A stretch of DNA of 64,000 nucleotides from Bacteroidia bacterium (GCA_026391655.1 JAPLDR010000055.1:1-64000), one strand, 5' to 3'; counted from the first letter of the stretch, positions 8,936 to 17,021 are shown. The notes: generated by a model not told the origin, from the letters alone. Program-made: numbers and translations.

Positions 8936-8983
8936 AGTCCCGGTTGTCACTGACGAAAGTCACACAATCGGGTTTCGTTTTTT
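8936..8983 (+). ncRNA. Candidate tiny structured RNA (promoter-hairpin-T tract)
   Basis: A perfect -7 box TATATTTG at 8922-8929 is followed, at the expected transcription start, by a strong hairpin at 8939-8972. The outer stem is CCCGGTTGT / ACAATCGGG (one G-U pair). The inner stem TGAC / GTCA is closed by a GAAA tetraloop. The T-rich run TTTCGTTTTTT follows at 8973-8983. A transcript would be about 48 bases and self-terminating. No plus-strand gene follows. Alternatives are a lone terminator or the end of a mobile element. Confidence 0.4.
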
Positions 8984-9084
8984 AAAGCCTTTCCTTTTGT
9001 TGAAGCAAAGTCGTCTGTCTGCTAATTAATGGTTTAAAAACGCAATATGCTTATTACTTGGTTAATCGTTATAAACGACTGACA

Positions 9085-9102
9085 ACTAACCCATCGTTGC
9101 AA
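9085..9102 (+). repeat. Possible islet-boundary repeat, right
   Basis: ACTAAC-CCATCG-TTGCAA, partly matching the inverse of 8172-8193. See the left copy. Confidence 0.3.
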
Positions 9103-9115
9103 AGGAGGGTATCGC

Positions 9116-9142
9116 GGCTAACTCCAAGCACCCCTGTTAGCC
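9116..9142. other. Hairpin GGCTAAC/GTTAGCC after the TIR-like gene
   Basis: Perfect 7-bp inverted repeat (9116-9122 and 9136-9142) with a 13-base loop, starting 10 bases beyond the stop of the TIR-like gene. GTTAGCC resembles, but does not strictly match, the integron attC core GTTRRRY. It has no T-run, so it is not a typical terminator. Confidence 0.45.
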
Positions 9143-9151
9143 AAAGTACAA

Positions 9152-10000
9152 TTAATTATAAAGACCCTTAATGCCTATTGATTTAAACTCCCTTAATATG
9201 GAACAAAATGCATTATCAATGTTATTTCGATCCATTAGAATATATTCAAGATCCTTGCCAAGGATTGTTTTATTAAAGTCAGTGTTTTCTTCAATCAGAA
9301 GTAAAATATGTTTGTCTTTACCCATAGCATATCCAATTTCTGCAGTTAACCACTCATGGTTTCTCTGTCCTGTTACGAGAACCATTAAGATTTCCTGTTC
9401 GTCAATTCTATGCTTAACCTTATCTGGAATACTACTTGAAGTATATTCTTCACCTTGTTTTACATCAAAACCTAAAAGTTGAAGAAAACTCTCAAATCTG
9501 TAATATAATCTATATGTATATTCATCGAAATGTCTAGATATAAATATTTTAGGGCTCAGCATTTTCCTTCTATACCCATCGTTATCGATAAATTCTGGTT
9601 TTGATAAAACAAATTCTTCTTTGACAATTTGAATGGCTCTGTCTACAAAAGAAAGGTTGTCCGAATGGGAACTTACTTCAAATTTTCTATTATCAAAATC
9701 AATACCAATTCCACATATGAAATCAGATTTAAACAATCCTCTTGGTTTAAGACATAAATGCCACCTAAAACTTTGGAATTTTTTACGTTTATTTAAAATT
9801 TCTAAAAATTCATTTTCACTGTCACAAACATAATGTTCGTTTTGGTCGATCCATAAGCTAAATTTATTGTCCCACTCACGATCCCCATAAGTAGCTGTCT
9901 TTAATTTGAATTCACTTTTGATTGATTCAGATAATCTTTTGATCTTTTCAAAAAAATCAAGATTATCTGGCCAAATTGTAAAGACTGTAGTTTTAAACAT
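9152..10000 (-). CDS. TIR-like domain protein (predicted defence effector)
   Basis: Protein of 282 residues. The C-terminal half (from about residue 150) fits a TIR/TIR-like nucleotide-sensing fold: KIFISRHFDEYTYRLYYRFESFL, then the beta strand ILMVLVTG, then HEWLTAEIGYAMGKDKHILLLIEEN. The Glu in AEIGYA sits where TIR-type NADases have their catalytic Glu. The N-terminal 150 residues (REWDNKFSLWIDQNEHYVCDSENEF) match no family I recognise and may be a sensor. The coding strand is markedly AT-rich compared with the flanking korAB genes, as expected for acquired defence genes. Its neighbour is a HEPN protein. NADase activity is inference. Confidence 0.6.
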   Translation of the reverse strand: MFKTTVFTIWPDNLDFFEKIKRLSESIKSEFKLKTATYGDREWDNKFSLWIDQNEHYVCDSENEFLEILNKRKKFQSFRWHLCLKPRGLFKSDFICGIGIDFDNRKFEVSSHSDNLSFVDRAIQIVKEEFVLSKPEFIDNDGYRRKMLSPKIFISRHFDEYTYRLYYRFESFLQLLGFDVKQGEEYTSSSIPDKVKHRIDEQEILMVLVTGQRNHEWLTAEIGYAMGKDKHILLLIEENTDFNKTILGKDLEYILMDRNNIDNAFCSILREFKSIGIKGLYN

Positions 10001-10040
10001 AGTTGATGGTTTTATGCATTTTGGTTAACTCGTATATATA

Positions 10041-10055
10041 CCTGATAACATCAGG
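10041..10055. promoter_or_regulatory. Inverted repeat CCTGAT-N3-ATCAGG upstream of the TIR-like gene
   Basis: Perfect 6-bp inverted repeat with a 3-base spacer, 41-55 bases before the TIR-like ATG. A degenerate second copy, CCTGATAGATGTCAG, lies at about 10085-10099. It is a possible operator pair. Confidence 0.4.
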
Positions 10056-10177
10056 ACTACTTGATGAAATTTAGTGAGATAGGCCTGATAGATGTCAGAT
10101 TTATCTTTGTAAAAATAATGCTTCCCCTTTAGAAATCATCAAATGGAGATTGTATTTTTTGTAAACGCTCAAACCCG

Positions 10178-11194
10178 TTATTCAACTACCCATGTATTGC
10201 CGCTGCTGAGAAGATCATCGATTGACTTGATCTTTGCCTTACATTTTACTTCTGCAATCTGCTTCTCCATCATCTGATCATAGACCAACACTTCTACTGC
10301 ACGAATAACTCCCATTGCCACAGGAAAATCGGGCAATTTCATCCCGATCAGTTGCTGATGAAGGTAACCGTTTGGCTCGGTAACATCATGAACAAGAATA
10401 TCCTCACGAGTAATACCATTTTCTCCGATTGTGACCACTTTCAGTAATCCTTTTTCAAAGACAAGACCCTTGTCTTTCAAAATTCCAAAAATCATCGGTT
10501 CACCATGTTTCAAAAAGATCTGGCGTTCCTCACGAAACTTTGGATCTGAAATTTCAGCATGAATACCATCGTTGAAGATGACACAATTCTGCAAAACCTC
10601 CACAACCGATGTACCTTCGTGCTGTGCTGCCGCTTCGAATACTTCCTGTGAATGTTTGATGTTATTATCAACAGCTCTTGCAAAAAAGGTTCCACCGGCT
10701 CCAAGCACCAACTGTCCCGGAATAAAAGGGTTCTCAATAGTTCCCTGCGGAGAAGTTTTTGTAACGGCCCCCCGATCGGATGTGGGTGAATACTGACCTT
10801 TAGTAAGTCCGTAAATTTTATTATTAAATAAAATCAGATTGATGTTGATATTCCTGCGGATGACATGGATGAAATGATTCCCGCCAATGGCCAATGCATC
10901 ACCATCGCCGGTTATCTCCCACACACAAAGTTTTGGGTTGGCACATTTCACGCCTGAAGCCACTGCCGCAGCACGACCATGAATGGTATGAAAACCATAT
11001 GTGCTCATATAGTAAGGAAATCTCGAAGAACAGCCTATCCCTGAAACAACTACAAAATCCTCTTGTTTAATACCCAGTGTGGCCATTGCTTTCTGGACAG
11101 AATTCAGTACAGCGTGATCTCCGCAACCCGGACACCAACGTACTTCATTTTCACTTTTAAAATCTTTTAATGTATATTCTATAATTTCAGTCAT
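10178..11194 (-). CDS. korB: 2-oxoacid:ferredoxin oxidoreductase, beta subunit
   Basis: Protein of 338 residues. It is the TPP-binding subunit of 2-oxoglutarate (or related 2-oxoacid):ferredoxin oxidoreductase, which converts the oxoacid plus CoA to acyl-CoA, CO2 and reduced ferredoxin. Visible marks are the cysteine motif RWCPGCGDHAVL near the N terminus, GIGCSSR, and the TPP motif from GDGDALAIGG to NN around residues 95-125. It starts 2 bases after the korA stop, so the two are one operon. Substrate (2-oxoglutarate versus another oxoacid) is assigned by subunit architecture and similarity, not proven. Confidence 0.9.
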   Translation of the reverse strand: MTEIIEYTLKDFKSENEVRWCPGCGDHAVLNSVQKAMATLGIKQEDFVVVSGIGCSSRFPYYMSTYGFHTIHGRAAAVASGVKCANPKLCVWEITGDGDALAIGGNHFIHVIRRNININLILFNNKIYGLTKGQYSPTSDRGAVTKTSPQGTIENPFIPGQLVLGAGGTFFARAVDNNIKHSQEVFEAAAQHEGTSVVEVLQNCVIFNDGIHAEISDPKFREERQIFLKHGEPMIFGILKDKGLVFEKGLLKVVTIGENGITREDILVHDVTEPNGYLHQQLIGMKLPDFPVAMGVIRAVEVLVYDQMMEKQIAEVKCKAKIKSIDDLLSSGNTWVVE

Positions 11195-11196
11195 CT

Positions 11197-13035
11197 TTAT
11201 TCCTCCAAAAGCTTTTCAAAATTGTCAACTAATTCCTGAATTGTGAACGGAAGTCCCTGTATCTTATTGTATTGGTGATAGACAAAGCCAGGGACTTTAT
11301 CACGCAGATAACTTGCAAACTGACCAAGATTCAATTCACAGACTACAATCTTTTTGTACCGGGCGAAAACCTCAGCGGTATTGGCAGGTAATGGCCTGAT
11401 GTAGTTAAAATGAGCCAGCCCGATCTTCACTCCCCTGGTTCTCAATTCACGAACAGAACTCTCCATATAACCGAATGTTCCTCCCCAGCCAACAACCAGC
11501 AAATCACCTTGCTGGTCACCGTAAGCATCAAGGCCGGGAATCATATCAACCACACGATTTACTTTCTCATCGCGGATTTCAACCATTTTTTGATGATTAA
11601 CTGCATCATGGCTGACATTACCGTTGGCATCTTTCTCAAGCCCCCCAATACGGTGCTGAAAACCTGCCATTCCGGGAATTGCCCATTCGCGAGCCAATGT
11701 TTTTTCATCCCGGCCATATGGTTTATAACTTGCCGTATTAGTAGCAAATCGAGGTGTAATCGATGGTAACTCACTAAATGCCGGTATTTTCCAAGGTTCT
11801 GAACCATTTCCCAAAAATCCGTCAGTTAACAAAACCACCGGAACCATTCGCTCGAGAGCTATTTTTGCAGAAACATAGGCAAAATGAAAACAATCTGAAG
11901 GAGTTGATGCAGCAATTACAACAACCGGACTCTCACCATTGCGACCATATAAGGCCTGAAGCAGGTCGGATTGTTCGGTTTTTGTTGGCAGTCCCGTTGA
12001 AGGTCCGCCACGCTGTACATTTACTACAACAAGTGGTAATTCGGCCATTACACTCAGACCCAAAGCTTCGGATTTAAGTGCAAAACCGGGTCCTGAAGTG
12101 GTGGTAACAGCAAGTTTTCCGGCAAATGATGCACCTATAGCTGTACAGATTCCTGCAATTTCATCCTCCGCCTGAAAGCTTTTTACTCCAAGATCCTTTC
12201 TATCTGCAAGTGCCTGCAAAATTTCAGTTGCGGGAGTAATAGGATAAGAACCAATAAATAACTCTAGCTTAGCTTTATGTGCAGCGGCCAACAAACCCCA
12301 GGCTGTAGCCAGGTTTCCATTGATGTTCCGGTAAGTTCCTTTTTCAATCTCAGCCGGATGAACTACATACCTTGGAGTCAGATGCTCAAGTGTCCATCCA
12401 TAATTCCAACCGGCACGTAAAACCCTAAGATTTGTCTCAACAACGACTGCACTTTTAGCAAATTTTTTGTTAATGAATTTCTCGATATAATCGAGTGGCT
12501 TACTAAAAACCCAGCAGATTAATCCAAGCGCAAACATATTTTTGCTTCTTAGAACACTCTTATTGTCAATGTCAAGATCTTTTAAAGCTTCTTTTGTAAG
12601 GCTCGTAATTGGAACCGCAACCTTAATAAAATCCTCAAGATTGCATTCAATAAAAGGATCGTCAGTTTTTAGTTTCGCCTTATCAAAATTCTTTTGGGTG
12701 AAACTATCACTATCATAGAAAATTGTACCACCAGGGCGAACAAAACCGGCATTTGCCTTGATTGCAGCAGGGTTCATTGCCACCAGCACATGGGCAAAGT
12801 CGCCGGGAGTGGTAATTTTGCCTGTTCCAAATTGAACCTGAAATCCTGATATCCCTGCAACGGTACCCTGAGGCGCTCTGATCTCTGAAGGATAATCGGG
12901 AAAGGTGGAAATATCATTTCCAAACAATGCCGAGGTATCAGAAAAAAGTGCACCTGTCAACTGCATACCATCTCCGGAGTCACCCGAAAACCGGATTACA
13001 ACCTCCTCCAGTTCTATGACCTTTGTTTCAATCAT
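11197..13035 (-). CDS. korA: 2-oxoacid:ferredoxin oxidoreductase, fused gamma-alpha subunit
   Basis: Protein of 612 residues. The N-terminal gamma domain (about 1-190: VIRFSGDSGDGMQLTGALFSDTSA, IRAPQGTVAGISGFQVQFG) is fused to the alpha/pyrimidine-binding domain (GLLAAAHKAKLELFIGSYPITPATEIL, TTSGPGFALKSEALGLSVMAELPLVVVNVQRGGPSTGLPT). The C-terminal transketolase-like part contains LLVVGWGGTFGYMESSVRELRTRG. This architecture is typical of Bacteroidota KorA. With KorB it forms the cytosolic enzyme feeding reduced ferredoxin and acyl-CoA into central metabolism. It is first in the operon and divergent from the gamma-carbonic-anhydrase-like gene. Confidence 0.92.
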   Translation of the reverse strand: MIETKVIELEEVVIRFSGDSGDGMQLTGALFSDTSALFGNDISTFPDYPSEIRAPQGTVAGISGFQVQFGTGKITTPGDFAHVLVAMNPAAIKANAGFVRPGGTIFYDSDSFTQKNFDKAKLKTDDPFIECNLEDFIKVAVPITSLTKEALKDLDIDNKSVLRSKNMFALGLICWVFSKPLDYIEKFINKKFAKSAVVVETNLRVLRAGWNYGWTLEHLTPRYVVHPAEIEKGTYRNINGNLATAWGLLAAAHKAKLELFIGSYPITPATEILQALADRKDLGVKSFQAEDEIAGICTAIGASFAGKLAVTTTSGPGFALKSEALGLSVMAELPLVVVNVQRGGPSTGLPTKTEQSDLLQALYGRNGESPVVVIAASTPSDCFHFAYVSAKIALERMVPVVLLTDGFLGNGSEPWKIPAFSELPSITPRFATNTASYKPYGRDEKTLAREWAIPGMAGFQHRIGGLEKDANGNVSHDAVNHQKMVEIRDEKVNRVVDMIPGLDAYGDQQGDLLVVGWGGTFGYMESSVRELRTRGVKIGLAHFNYIRPLPANTAEVFARYKKIVVCELNLGQFASYLRDKVPGFVYHQYNKIQGLPFTIQELVDNFEKLLEE

Positions 13036-13068
13036 GATAATAAAATAAAAAAATATTCGCGATATTAC

Positions 13069-13076
13069 TAATTTTG
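13069..13076 (+). promoter_or_regulatory. Predicted -7 box for the gamma-carbonic anhydrase-like gene
   Basis: TAATTTTG, 28-35 bases before the ATG at 13104. It overlaps a TTG that could be mistaken for a start, which argues for the ATG. Confidence 0.45.
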
Positions 13077-13103
13077 GAGTACAAATTAAAACAATTTAAA
13101 CGA

Positions 13104-13625
13104 ATGGCTCTAATAAAATCACTTCGCGGAAAAACACCTGTATTCGGTCAGAATTGTTTTCTTGCTGAAAACGCAGTAATCATTGGTGATACTACAATAG
13201 GAGATAATTGCAGTATTTGGTATGGAGTTGTGCTTCGTGGCGACGTTCATTATATTAAAATTGGCAATAATGTTAATATTCAGGACAATGCAGTAATACA
13301 TGCCACTTTCGAGAAATCGCCGACCAATATCGGGAACAATGTCTCAATCGCTCACGGAGCGATTATTCATGGCTGTACCATTCACGATAATGTGTTGATC
13401 GGGATGAATGCTGTGGTGCTCGACGATGCCGTAATCCACAGTAATTCAATTGTCGCAGCAGGTGCTATAGTCACAAAAGGGACTGTTATTGAATCGGGTT
13501 CTGTTTATGCAGGTTCACCGGCAAAAAAAATAAAAGATTTGAGTCCCGAATTGCTTGAAGGAGAAATTAACCGGATTGCGAATAACTATCATAAATACTC
13601 CGGGTGGTACAAGGAACCGGAATAG
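13104..13625 (+). CDS. Gamma-carbonic anhydrase-like hexapeptide-repeat protein
   Basis: Protein of 173 residues made of left-handed beta-helix hexapeptide repeats (IIGDTTIGDNCSIWYGVVLRGD, IGNNVNIQDNAVIHA, IGNNVSIAHGAIIHGCTI, IGMNAVVLDDAVI). The metal-ligand histidines of the gamma-class carbonic anhydrase/YrdA family are seen in VIHAT, IAHGA and IIHGC. It probably trimerises and binds a metal; catalytic CO2 hydration is not guaranteed for this subgroup. The start chosen is ATG 13104 (MALIKSLRGKTP, the usual family start). An upstream TTG at 13074 lies within the promoter box. Monocistronic, divergent from korA. Confidence 0.88.
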   Translation: MALIKSLRGKTPVFGQNCFLAENAVIIGDTTIGDNCSIWYGVVLRGDVHYIKIGNNVNIQDNAVIHATFEKSPTNIGNNVSIAHGAIIHGCTIHDNVLIGMNAVVLDDAVIHSNSIVAAGAIVTKGTVIESGSVYAGSPAKKIKDLSPELLEGEINRIANNYHKYSGWYKEPE

Positions 13626-13713
13626 TCAGCCACATTAAAATTGAATTGCATTGAAATACATGAAAATAAATTGAAATACTTTGAAAATGGGGTTGGTACG
13701 AAAAGAATTTTCT

Positions 13714-13744
13714 TTTGATTGGAAGCAAATAATAGATATTTTTG
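13714..13744 (+). promoter_or_regulatory. Promoter of the nucleotidyltransferase gene
   Basis: TTTG at 13714-13717, then exactly 19 bases, then TATTTTTG at 13737-13744. This is the best match in the window to the full Bacteroidota consensus (TTTG-N19-TAnnTTTG). It predicts a leader of about 36 bases before ATG 13787. Confidence 0.6.
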
Positions 13745-13786
13745 CGTGCCGGAAAAATTTCCACGGCTATTAAACTTTAGTAATTT

Positions 13787-14686
13787 ATGAAACCAACATT
13801 AGTGATACTCGCGGCTGGCATGGGCAGTCGTTATGGTGGTCTTAAACAACTCGATGAAGTTGGACCAAATGGTGAAGCAATTATCGATTATTCGCTATAT
13901 GATGCCATCCAGGCAGGATTTGGCAAAGTAGTTTTTGTGATCCGCACTGATTTCGCGGATGCGTTTAAAGCCAGATTTGAGCCCAAACTAAAAGGCCAGA
14001 TTGATGTCGAATACGTATACCAATCGCTCGATAGAATACCTGAAGGATCGGTTATTCATCCCGGAAGAGAGAAACCTTGGGGAACCAGCCATGCAACGTT
14101 AATGGCAGAGACAGCAGTGAATGAGCCGATGGCGGTCATCAATGCCGATGATTTTTACGGTAATAAAGCCTATCAGGTAATGGCAGATTTCCTCACCTCG
14201 TCAACCGACGAGAACGAATATTCAATGGTTGGTTACAATGTAGCGAATACGCTTTCGGAACATGGGACGGTTTCGCGTGGAATTTGCAACATGGATAAAG
14301 ATGGATACCTGACAACTGTCGTCGAACGCACCAAAATCAAACGGGATGATGATGGTATTTTCTTTTACGAAAATGATGACCGGTTCAAACTTGAGGAGAA
14401 GACTCCTGTTTCGATGAATTTCTGGGGACTTAAGCCAAATGTCTTTAAATATCTGAACGAAGGGTTTAAAGAATTCCTTGAACAGCATGGAAACGAATTA
14501 AAATCAGAATATTACATTCCACTTTTAATCAACGATAATATTGTAAAAGGGAATATCCGGACTAAGGTTTTGCAATGCGATTCCCCATGGTTTGGAGTCA
14601 CTTACAGGGAAGATAAACCGATGGTACAACAAAGGATTAAAGACCTGATTGAATCGGGCGCTTACCCTCAGAATCTTTGGAAATAA
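13787..14686 (+). CDS. Sugar-phosphate nucleotidyltransferase
   Basis: Protein of 299 residues with the nucleotidyltransferase N-terminal signature LVILAAGMGSRYGGLKQLDEVG (G-x-G-S-R plus Lys). The metal-binding aspartates are seen in VINADDFYG near residue 120. The remaining length fits NTP-sugar pyrophosphorylases that make UDP-, dTDP- or GDP-sugars from sugar-1-phosphate. It is followed by a sugar-kinase-type phosphotransferase. Together they could form a salvage route: kinase makes a hexose(amine)-1-phosphate, this enzyme activates it. A hairpin terminator separates the genes, so coupling is functional rather than strictly operonic. The exact sugar is unknown. Confidence 0.85.
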   Translation: MKPTLVILAAGMGSRYGGLKQLDEVGPNGEAIIDYSLYDAIQAGFGKVVFVIRTDFADAFKARFEPKLKGQIDVEYVYQSLDRIPEGSVIHPGREKPWGTSHATLMAETAVNEPMAVINADDFYGNKAYQVMADFLTSSTDENEYSMVGYNVANTLSEHGTVSRGICNMDKDGYLTTVVERTKIKRDDDGIFFYENDDRFKLEEKTPVSMNFWGLKPNVFKYLNEGFKEFLEQHGNELKSEYYIPLLINDNIVKGNIRTKVLQCDSPWFGVTYREDKPMVQQRIKDLIESGAYPQNLWK

Positions 14687-14705
14687 GCCATTAACTTACC
14701 ATACC

Positions 14706-14738
14706 AAAAAGGAGGTGACGAAGGTTTCCTCCTTTTTT
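14706..14738 (+). terminator. Rho-independent terminator after the nucleotidyltransferase gene
   Basis: A 10-bp stem AAAAAGGAGG / CCTCCTTTTT with a 12-base loop and a T tract, starting 20 bases after the stop codon. Confidence 0.8.
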
Positions 14739-14765
14739 GAATACTCCATTTAATACCTCCTGACA

Positions 14766-15860
14766 ATGAACAATTCCCAATTTTCAGAACTCGTCAATAA
14801 GTTTGATGTTATATTAAATATCAAGGGATTAGCCCCGTTTGGAAATGGTCACATTAATGATACTTATCTGGTAAAAACCGCACCGGCAGATGCTCCTGAT
14901 TATATGCTGCAACGGAAAAACCATAAGATTTTTAAAGATGTTCCGGGAATGATGAAAAATATCCTGATCACGACCAGTCATATCCGAAATAAGTTAGTTG
15001 CTACAGGTGAAAAAGAGGTAAACCGGAAAGTGATGACCTACATTCCGGCTAAAGATGGTCAAATGTTTGTGAATGACAACGAGGGAAATTTCTGGACTTT
15101 GTTTCTGTATATTACCGGCTGTCGCGTAGTCGAGAGCATCCAAAAACCAGAACAAGCCTTCAGTGCAGCACGCGCCTTCGGCCATTTTCAACAACAACTT
15201 GCTGACCTGCCAGGCGAAAAACTTATTGAAACGATTCCCAATTTTCATAACGGAATATCAAGATTGTTCGATTTTCAATTATCAATTTTAAAAGACGTGG
15301 CAGGAAGGGTAAGCGACAATCAACTATTAATCGCTAAAATAACTGACAGAGCAGTCGAAATGACTTCCCTGCAGCGATGGCTCGACGATAAAACACTTCC
15401 GCTGAGGATTACCCATAATGACACGAAAATCAATAACATACTCTTTGATCACGAAAATAATACTTTATGCGTGATTGATCTTGATACCGTAATGCCCGGC
15501 TCGGCGCTGTACGATTTTGGTGATGCAATCCGCACACTTGGAAATATAGCTCCCGAAGACGAACCAGACCTCGCTAAAATAGTTTTCAACAAGGATATTT
15601 ACGAAGCGTTTGCACAAGGGTATTTATCTGAAGCCAAAGCGTTTCTAACACCAATGGAGATTGACAATCTGGCATTTTCATGCCGCTATATGGCATGGGA
15701 ACAGGCCATGCGTTTTATGACTGATTACCTGAATGGCGACCTTTATTATAAAACGGAATATCAAGGACATAATCTGGTTAGAACTAAAGCACAGATAAGA
15801 TATCTTGAAGTTCTGGAGGAAAATAAAGAAGCGATGGAGAAAATCGTAAAGGCAGGTTAG
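14766..15860 (+). CDS. Aminoglycoside-phosphotransferase-family sugar kinase (NahK-like)
   Basis: Protein of 364 residues of the APH/choline-kinase fold. The Brenner motif ITHNDTKINNILFD (catalytic Asp, Asn for Mg) lies near residue 220, and the metal-binding CVIDLDTVMPGSALYDFGDAIR follows. The N-terminal lobe has the loop FGNGHINDTYLV. This pattern is typical of N-acetylhexosamine-1-kinase-like enzymes that phosphorylate GlcNAc or GalNAc at C1. In Bacteroidota such kinases often adjoin a nucleotidyltransferase, as here, which supports a role in amino-sugar activation. Substrate choice is inference; the kinase fold is clear. Confidence 0.8.
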   Translation: MNNSQFSELVNKFDVILNIKGLAPFGNGHINDTYLVKTAPADAPDYMLQRKNHKIFKDVPGMMKNILITTSHIRNKLVATGEKEVNRKVMTYIPAKDGQMFVNDNEGNFWTLFLYITGCRVVESIQKPEQAFSAARAFGHFQQQLADLPGEKLIETIPNFHNGISRLFDFQLSILKDVAGRVSDNQLLIAKITDRAVEMTSLQRWLDDKTLPLRITHNDTKINNILFDHENNTLCVIDLDTVMPGSALYDFGDAIRTLGNIAPEDEPDLAKIVFNKDIYEAFAQGYLSEAKAFLTPMEIDNLAFSCRYMAWEQAMRFMTDYLNGDLYYKTEYQGHNLVRTKAQIRYLEVLEENKEAMEKIVKAG

Positions 15861-15933
15861 TTATCGAACTAAAAGTGCGTATTCGAGAGACCAACATGCG
15901 TATTTCAATGGCTGATCCTAACTCGCCGGACGA

Positions 15934-16764
15934 TTAAAGATGTATTTTTTCAGCATTTACCGGACTACCAAGAAACATGCTCGCACGCGGCTCAAAATTC
16001 TGAACAGATTCAGTTGTTAAAAACCGACGTGAACCCGCTTTCGAGCACTTTTGATTAATTTCAGGATGGCGAACCAGATAATCAGCGAGACTTTCAGCGA
16101 CGATAGGACCTTGTTCAATAAGTAGCACATCATCCGGAAGATATTTGATGATGGCAGGCAAAAGAAGTGGATAATGGGTACAGCCCAATATCACAGTATC
16201 TATTTCCGGGTCTTTATTAAAAAGGTTAGTGATGTTTTTTCGCACAAAATAGTCAGCAGCAGGATTACTGGTTTCGTCGTTTTCGACAAGCGGCACCCAC
16301 ATTGGACAGGCCTCCTGTGTAACAATGATGCGATCACCCGCAATTTTGTTAATTTCAAGAGGATATGAATTTGAAAGGACAGTTCCTGTTGTTCCTAAAA
16401 CTCCAACGTGCCCTGTTTTAGTATACTGCGGAATCTTTTCAATACTGGGACGTATTACCCCTAAAACTCGTCTTGATGGGTCAAACAGCGGAAGATCGTT
16501 TTGCTGAATCGTTCGTAAAGCTTTGGCCGAAGCTGTATTACAAGCCAGAATTACCAGCTGACATCCCATTGAAAAAAGCTTCATCACCGCCTGCCGTGTA
16601 TATTCATAAACGACATCAAATGAGCGTGAACCATATGGAGTTCGTGCATTGTCGCCCAGGTAAATATAATCGTATTGAGGAAGTTGCTCTATAATAGATT
16701 TCAATATGGTTAACCCGCCATATCCTGAATCGAAGACGCCAATGGGCTGATAATTGTCTTTCAC
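15934..16764 (-). CDS. murI: Glutamate racemase
   Basis: MurI interconverts L- and D-glutamate for peptidoglycan. It has the two catalytic cysteines in LVILACNTASAKAL (near residue 80) and TVILGCTHYPLLLP (near residue 195), and the opening QPIGVFDSGYGGLTIL. The start chosen is GTG at 16764 (276 residues). A longer TTG start at 16788 would lie inside the -7 promoter box at 16786-16793 and so could not be on the mRNA. Cytosolic. The gene lies downstream of the outer-membrane biogenesis cluster but is separated from it by a terminator and low-complexity DNA. Confidence 0.92.
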   Translation of the reverse strand: MKDNYQPIGVFDSGYGGLTILKSIIEQLPQYDYIYLGDNARTPYGSRSFDVVYEYTRQAVMKLFSMGCQLVILACNTASAKALRTIQQNDLPLFDPSRRVLGVIRPSIEKIPQYTKTGHVGVLGTTGTVLSNSYPLEINKIAGDRIIVTQEACPMWVPLVENDETSNPAADYFVRKNITNLFNKDPEIDTVILGCTHYPLLLPAIIKYLPDDVLLIEQGPIVAESLADYLVRHPEINQKCSKAGSRRFLTTESVQNFEPRASMFLGSPVNAEKIHL

Positions 16765-16785
16765 CTGTCGATAGTTTTTATGAAC

Positions 16786-16793
16786 CAAAAGTA
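16786..16793 (-). promoter_or_regulatory. Predicted -7 box for murI
   Basis: TACTTTTG on the minus strand, 22-29 bases before the GTG at 16764. Its position decides the start codon of murI. Confidence 0.45.
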
Positions 16794-16880
16794 CAAAGAT
16801 TTAGCTTAAATAAATTATTCTATTAAAGCCATATGCCAAATAATGAGGGGCTCATTAGTATTTTGCTTCATCGACCCATC

Positions 16881-16919
16881 CATTCATTCTTTCATTCTTA
16901 ATTCTTTCATTTTTCACTT
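16881..16919. repeat. Low-complexity CATTC/CTTTCATT repeat
   Basis: Degenerate repeats of CATTCATT, CTTTCATT and AATTCTTTC in the spacer between murI and skp. No gene is seen in the 257-base spacer. Confidence 0.5.
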
Positions 16920-16975
16920 ATTAAACGTAGCTTTTTCACTTGATTTTCATCTTATGCGTTTAGTATAAAACCAAA

Positions 16976-17001
16976 AAAGGGCACCGTAAACGGCACCCTT
17001 T
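16976..17001 (-). terminator. Terminator of the porG-uppS-bamA-skp cluster
   Basis: On the minus-strand RNA AAAGGGUGCCG pairs with CGGUGCCCUUU around a UUUA loop, using two G-U pairs, and a further U run follows. It lies 20 bases after the stop of the second skp. Confidence 0.8.
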
Positions 17002-17021
17002 GTATATGATTGCAGCAGTAA

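Noticed and set aside
10102-10109. Plus-strand TATCTTTG as a promoter
   Set aside because: It would transcribe only antisense to korB and has no -33 partner or downstream gene; likely chance.
16765-16788. Longer MurI starting at TTG 16788
   Set aside because: It would overlap the -7 promoter box and adds residues not typical of the family.
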